Positions 13,301-19,820 of a stretch of 26,037 nt of DNA are shown here, piece by piece (positions within the stretch are counted from its first letter, which is position 1; the number at the start of each line of letters is the position of its first letter). The DNA comes from Baffinella frigidus. Its lineage: Eukaryota > Cryptophyceae > Cryptomonadales > Baffinellaceae. The stretch lies in NCBI GenBank assembly GCA_026770585.1, contig MU647782.1, positions 3,385 to 29,421 on the forward strand. The letters are read 5' to 3'. Position numbers and translations under genes: made by a program. The notes beneath the pieces were generated by a model. That model worked only from the letters and a program-made list of their open reading frames with translations, ran no database searches and was not told where the DNA came from.

Positions 13301-14476
13301 CGCAGGTACTGCTCAACCGTATCCCCTACACCCGAAACACGAAAAACGAAATCCTACACTCTCAACCCTATCCCCTATCCCCTGAACTCTGACCCATACA
13401 CCATACACCCTACAACCTACACCCTACACCCCCCCCCCTACACACTACACCCTGCACCCTGCACCCTGCACCCTGCACCCTGNNNNNNNNNNNNNNNNNN
13501 NNNNNNNNNNNNNNNNNNNNNNNNNNNNNNNNNNNNNNNNNNNNNNNNNNNNNNNNNNNNNNNNNNNNNNNNNNNNNNNNNNNNNNNNNNNNNNNNNNNN
13601 NNNNNNNNNNNNNNNNNNNNNNNNNNNNNNNNNNNNNNNNNNNNNNNNNNNNNNNNNNNNNNNNNNNNNNNNNNNNNNNNNNNNNNNNNNNNNNNNNNNN
13701 NNNNNNNNNNNNNNNNNNNNNNNNNNNNNNNNNNNNNNNNNNNNNNNNNNNNNNNNNNNNNNNNNNNNNNNNNNNNNNNNNNNNNNNNNNNNNNNNNNNN
13801 NNNNNNNNNNNNNNNNNNNNNNNNNNNNNNNNNNNNNNNNNNNNNNNNNNNNNNNNNNNNNNNNNNNNNNNNNNNNNNNNNNNNNNNNNNNNNNNNNNNN
13901 NNNNNNNNNNNNNNNNNNNNNNNNNNNNNNNNNNNNNNNNNNNNNNNNNNNNNNNNNNNNNNNNNNNNNNNNNNNNNNNNNNNNNNNNNNNNNNNNNNNN
14001 NNNNNNNNNNNNNNNNNNNNNNNNNNNNNNNNNNNNNNNNNNNNNNNNNNNNNNNNNNNNNNNNNNNNNNNNNNNNNNNNNNNNNNNNNNNNNNNNNNNN
14101 NNNNNNNNNNNNNNNNNNNNNNNNNNNNNNNNNNNNNNNNNNNNNNNNNNNNNNNNNNNNNNNNNNNNNNNNNNNNNNNNNNNNNNNNNNNNNNNNNNNN
14201 NNNNNNNNNNNNNNNNNNNNNNNNNNNNNNNNNNNNNNNNNNNNNNNNNNNNNNNNNNTCCCCACACCCAATTCCCTGATCCTTGATCCCTACCCTACCC
14301 CCTGCACCGTACACCCTACATTCTGCATCCTACATCCTATATCCTACATCTTACATCATCAACCTTAAACCCCGAATCCCAAACCCTGAACCCTGAACCC
14401 TACACCCCACACCCTACACCTTACACCCTACACCCTACATCCTACATCATCAACTCTAAACCCTGATTCCCAAACC

Positions 14477-14508
<32 letters not shown>

Positions 14509-17500
14509 ACCCCGAACCCTGAACCCTGAACCCTGAACCCTAAACCTTGAACCCGCCACGCTTCACAGGACGTGGAAGAGTACGTCCACCGCTGCGGGCG
14601 CACCGCGCGCATGACCACAGGTTGTTTTACCACTGTCTCGTTCTATTTGGTCTCACCAATTTGGTGTCGCCGGGCTCTTTGCCGCTCCAAAGTTGACGGA
14701 TTTTTTACCGTAAACGCAGCTTGTCAACTTGAGAATAGTCAACACGACTGCAGGTTACTGTCGCGCATGACAACCATACAGTGGGGGGTTCGAAGGCGAT
14801 TTCGATCAAATATCCTGTCGATTTTTTCGTTACGTAAATACCCTTGTACGAGCAATCCAACAATTAGTACCCCTGAAACAAATGGACCGTTCTGCGAAGC
14901 CCACTTCTCTGTGGCAAGTTGTTCCATTTCCAATCAGGTTGATTCCCCGCATGCCCACTGGGTCTTTCCCCCCATGGCCACAAGTGCTCAGAACCGTGTT
15001 TTGCAGAGCCTAATTCTGAGACGTTCACAAAACTCCAACTTCGTTTGATGTTGCGTGTCACACAACATTGGCAATCAAATTTCTCCTCTTCCTAATGCCG
15101 GACGAGGGCCCTTACCTCAAATCCGATATCCAATTTCGGGTATTTGTCTTTTCGTTAGCTTGGGAAAGCAACGCGATTTCTTTTCCAACGTGGTCGATTC
15201 GTGGCACACATAATAGAAAGACGCTGTTTCGCCAGCGCTACTCCAGGCTCATTGGTGGCAGACGGGAGTGCTCTCATGCCCCTAATGCCGCACGTAAATC
15301 TATTGGTTGGTATCAATTGGTGCGTATCAAAATTTGTATCAATTGTTTGGTTTCAAATTTGGTTGGTGTCAAAGTTGGTAATTATCAACCCCTGGAGCAG
15401 AGGGTGATGCTCTCCTCTTCCTAGTGTACTGCTAGGGGGGGGGGGGGTTGGACATTTTGCATGGGGATTGACTGGGTTTTGTTAAAAGTCAACCCCCATG
15501 CAAACTGTCAACACAGTTGACGGCTTCTTTCTTTGCTAAGTTGACGCCTTTTGTGAGGGAATTGACTTCAAAAAATCTTGGCGCTAGCAGTGTCATGTCA
15601 CATGCGGACCTCTATGTTAGAATCTCATTCCACAACATCGGCATCAAATGTCAATAGAGGAGTTAGAGCCATTGAAAGTCAGAACCATTGGTGCCCGGTT
15701 TCCGCTCTGTAACATCCAGGAGTTGGTGTGCTTACGATTTCCTAAAAAAATCATGGATGGAGCAGACGGGGACGCTCTCCTCTTCCTAATGCCGCATGAA
15801 GACCCATACGTCAAAACCCTCTCTTCGCACGGCTTGAGCCTCTCGCCTCTCCCGGAGTCTGCGCTCCGGTCAAACTTGAACCCTAAAACCTAGACCCTCA
15901 ACCCCAAACCTACACCCTACCCCCCAAACCTTAAACCCGAAACACTTGATCTTCTCGCTGGGTAAAACCCTGAACCGTGAACCCTGAACTCTGAACCCTG
16001 AATCCTGAACCCCAAATCCTGAACCGAAAACCCTGAACACAAAACCCTGAAACAAACACTCTGAACCCGACACTCCGAACCCCAGGCCCTGAACCCCAAA
16101 CCCGGAACCCCAAATCCTGAACCCCAAATCCTGAACCAAACACTTTGAACCCGACACTCTGAACCCCAGGCCCTGAACCCCAAACCCTGACGCCCAAACT
16201 CTGAACCCCAAACCCGAACCCCACATCCTGAACCCAAACTCCTGCACACTAAACCCTAAAATCTGAACACCAAACCCCGTTTCCTCAAACTCACAAAATC
16301 TCTAAACCCTGAACCCTAGAGACTAAACCATGAACCCCGAACCCCGAACCCCAAACCCCGAATCCCAACCTCCCGAACCCCGAACCCCAAGCCCCAAGCC
16401 TCAGACCCTAAACGTCAAACCCCAAACCCCAACCCTAAACCCTAAACCACTAACCCCAAACCCAACGCCCTCCCGAAAGTCCGTTCTGAATCTAAACCCT
16501 AAACCCTAAACCCTAAACCACAAATCCCAAAACCTAAACCCTAAGACCTGAAAGATAAACCCTCAACCCTGAACCCTAAACCCTAAAACCCAAAACCCCA
16601 ACCCCCACACCCAAAAACCCAAAACCCTAATCCCCAATCCCCATATCCCAAAACCTGATTCCTGATCTCTGAACCCTACACCCCAAACCCACAATCCCTA
16701 ACCCCTGACCCCCAAACCCCCCAAACCCCCCAAACCCCCCAAGCCCCAAGCCCCAAGCCCCAAGCCCCAAGCCAGGTCCGTTCTGAAGCGCGAGGTTGCG
16801 CACGGGCGGGGGGGGGGCGGACGAGAGAGGCACGATGAGGAGATGCTCGCCCTTCAGCGCGGCCTCGAGGTCAACCCTACACCTTGAACCCTAATCCTGG
16901 TCTGGAGGTCGGAGTCCCCCGCAGCAACCACGCCAGGCGGATCAAGTCCTCTGTTTGAATGGCAGGCGCACGTCCAGGTGTGTGCCAGAGTGTTTCACGC
17001 TCCCTCCGCTTGAAGCGGGTCAACGTGACCGTGTCCCCAAATAATTCCTACATGTACAAATTGGCCTATTTAACAAAAAGACGAGGAGATGCTTGCGGTC
17101 TCGAAGTAAACCCAAAACCCTAGAACCTAAACCCGACGACACCCTACACCCTACACACACCACCCTACACCATACACCATACACCATACACCATACACTC
17201 TGAACCCTAAACCCTAAACCCTAAACACTGAATCCTGAACCCTACACGCGACCTGGAGGTCCTAGTTCTGCCTCAGTCGGCTCGACGGACTATTCTCAAG
17301 TTGAAATTATAGGTATGTGGTGCAAATCCGTCAATTTTGGAACGAAACCAAGCCCGGTCTCACCAAGTTGATGAGTCTGAGACCTGTTTTTCACGGAAAT
17401 TCTGGGACCGGCCCGCAATGCAAATCGCATTGCAGGAAATCGTACGCTTCTCGACGGAATAGAAAGACGCTCTCAAAATGGTCCGGTAATTGAGCCATTC

Positions 17501-19784
17501 GTTCTGGGAAGTTGTGAAGCAGGCCAAAAGTTTTTAAAATTGACTCAACTCACACAGTCCATCTAATCACCGCAATTCATCATCTGTAGTAAAACGGTGA
17601 AATGACCTTGGGGGGCATTCGCCCATGGGCGCCGTGGGTCCCACGGGGCCCACGGGCCCCCCAAGAGGGCCCCGTGAAAGTTAGAAACAGGATCACATGC
17701 GCAGCGTCGTGGGCGTTCCTCTCAGCTATTCAGGTTGATGGTACGAGCAAAACTTCCCCCTTGCCCCCCCCCCCGAGAGGACCCATGGATTCGAGTATGA
17801 ACCCCAATTCCCTTTTGAATTTGAATTCGTGAGAAAAAAAATGCGTAGAAACACACATTCCAGTAGTAAAACGGACCCGTGACTAGAAATATCGAATCGG
17901 TGCGAGGTTGCACCGATAGAAAATCGCATTGCAGGAAAATCGCATTTCAGGATTTCCGTCTCGGTCCATCTAGTCGCTTCACCGAAATCCTGCAATGCGA
18001 TTTTGGAAACACTCCGGCAATTCCGAATACAAGTCTTGAATGTAAAATTTGTACCAAGAAAGTGCTAGATGGGCTTTCGCGGCATTCGAGGATCGTCGAA
18101 AATCTCCGTGAAAAACGGCCCTGAATCAGCCTTTGAGACAGAGGTCGGAGTCCCCCGTACTTACACGGGGAAACGTTTGTCTTCAATCGCTTCTCAGAGG
18201 AGTCCCGACACTAAGTTGACAGGCCTCAAGTTGAGAGGTTGATAGTTTTCAATCCCCGCCAATGGCGGAAAGGAGGCGCGCCGCTCCTCGCCCTTTGGAG
18301 CAGGGATTACAATTCTGGCTCGAGAGTACTGTTCCGGTAGAGGACAGCTCCAAGAAGGCACCGCGTCTGTGCGCGATAGCGCCAGCCCCAGAGCGAAGCC
18401 CCCGTGTCTGGGGGCTTCTGGCCAGCTGCTCCACAGCGAGGCTGATGCACACGGTCGCCGCTGCTGCGTGCAGAGACCCGCGCGTCCCAGAGAGATGCTT
18501 CCTCGCTACGGTTTTCCGCGAAAAAGCATGCCGAGGGGAGCTATGTGGGCCCGGCGAGAGGGTTGGCCAGCCCGGGTGGTGCAAAGTCGATGGGTTTGTA
18601 CCACACACAGAGCATGTCAAATTAGGAATCGTCGGCCAAGGAGAGAGGCCTCCATGCGGGGAACTACTCCCCGTTGACGGGGAAGCCACTTTTGGGACCC
18701 CTCTGAGTTTCTGTTCAGGAAAATTGCTACACAGCTGGAGCATACTGGTAATCGTACAGAAAATGTGTAGCAACTTGCAACGCATGGACCCTTCGCAGCC
18801 CCTTAACCTTAGGTCCAAGACCTCAAACACTAAACCCTAAACCCTGAACCTCTGGCAGGACATTGTGGCGACGGTTCCCGAGGTGGCTGAGCTGGCCCGG
18901 TAAACCCCAACCCTGAACCCTGAACTCTGAACCCTCCAAACCTGGTTCCTGAACCCTGAACCATAAACCATAAATCCTAAACCCCAAATCCTAAATCCTA
19001 AATCCTAAATCCTAAACCCCAAAACAAACCAAACCAAACGAAGTGAAACCAAACACCCTGAACCAGGGATGCGTACACATCTTTCATCCGCGCCTACTCG
19101 ACGCACTCGCGCGCAAACAAGAAGATCTTCCACCCCAAAGTCCGCCCTCGAAACCTAAACCTGGAACCCCCGAAGCCCTAAACCCTAAACCCACCCTAAA
19201 CCTTGAACCCCTAAATCCTAAACCCGAAACCCTAAACCCGAAACCCCAAACCCTAAACCCCAAACCCCAAACCCCAAATTCTTAACCCTAACCCCTAAAA
19301 TCCTAATCCCTAAAACCTAAAACCTCAGACCAAAACCCAAAACCAAAACCTAGACCACTCGACCTGCCCTTGTCAGTCAAATCGCCGTACGGGGTACGCT
19401 CTCAAGCAGAAACCCAAACCCTACACCCCAAATAGGCGCTGCACGTGGGTCACGTGGCGGCCTCGTTTGCGCTGCGGGAGGCGCCCAAACGTATCAACCA
19501 GGTGCTCTCTCCTGGGGTTGGGGGTTGGGGGTGGGGGCTGTTGTTGGGGGTTGGGGTATGCCCAAACGCATCAACCAGGTGCTCCCTCTTCTTTTGGATG
19601 TCTCTCGATCCTAGGAACGAGTGGTCCAATCCAACAGGCAGTGTACGGGCGGACAGGCCCACTGAGATTTAGTCAGGTGCCCTCCTTTCTGGGGTAGCTG
19701 GGGCTCCGGGAGGACCCCAAGCGTATCGCTTGACAACCAGGTGATCCCTCTTTTATATTAATACCAAGAGAGAGAGAGCGACAA

Positions 19785-19820
<36 letters not shown>

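Larger units (their letters stand above)
14755..15765 (+). other. Rest of intron 17: three exon 18 copies in AT-richer sequence
   Basis: Contains partial copies of exon 18 at 15078-15130, 15257-15293 and 15391-15425, tandem ttggtRtcaaattt-type repeats at 15305-15380, a hairpin at 15456-15504 and several GTTGAC hexamers. Open frames of up to 158 codons are chance products of these copies and of a family A element. Confidence 0.65.
16870..18858. other. Intron 19: about 2 kb, mixed
   Basis: Contains an exon 19 end copy (17080-17107), telomere-like pieces (17110-17250), a family A element (17263-17386), a G/C palindromic patch (17622-17675), hairpins with ATCGCATTGCAGG arms (17413-17440 and 17920-18004), an unassigned GC-rich block open on both strands (18249-18560) and a family A fragment (18571-18650). 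The phrase gaggtcggagtcccccg occurs twice (16905-16923, 18134-18150). Confidence 0.6.

Noticed and set aside
13410-14314. Three - strand frames of about 280 codons
   Set aside because: They are almost entirely unknown residues from the N gap with repeat-derived ends.
15870-16249. - strand frames encoding [13 protein letters not shown]-like proteins
   Set aside because: Pure translation of the antisense telomere-like repeat of intron 18; no gene signals.
18262-18840. 192-codon + frame as a nested gene
   Set aside because: The second half reads through a family A fragment and intron sequence, no domain is seen, and the opposite strand is equally open.
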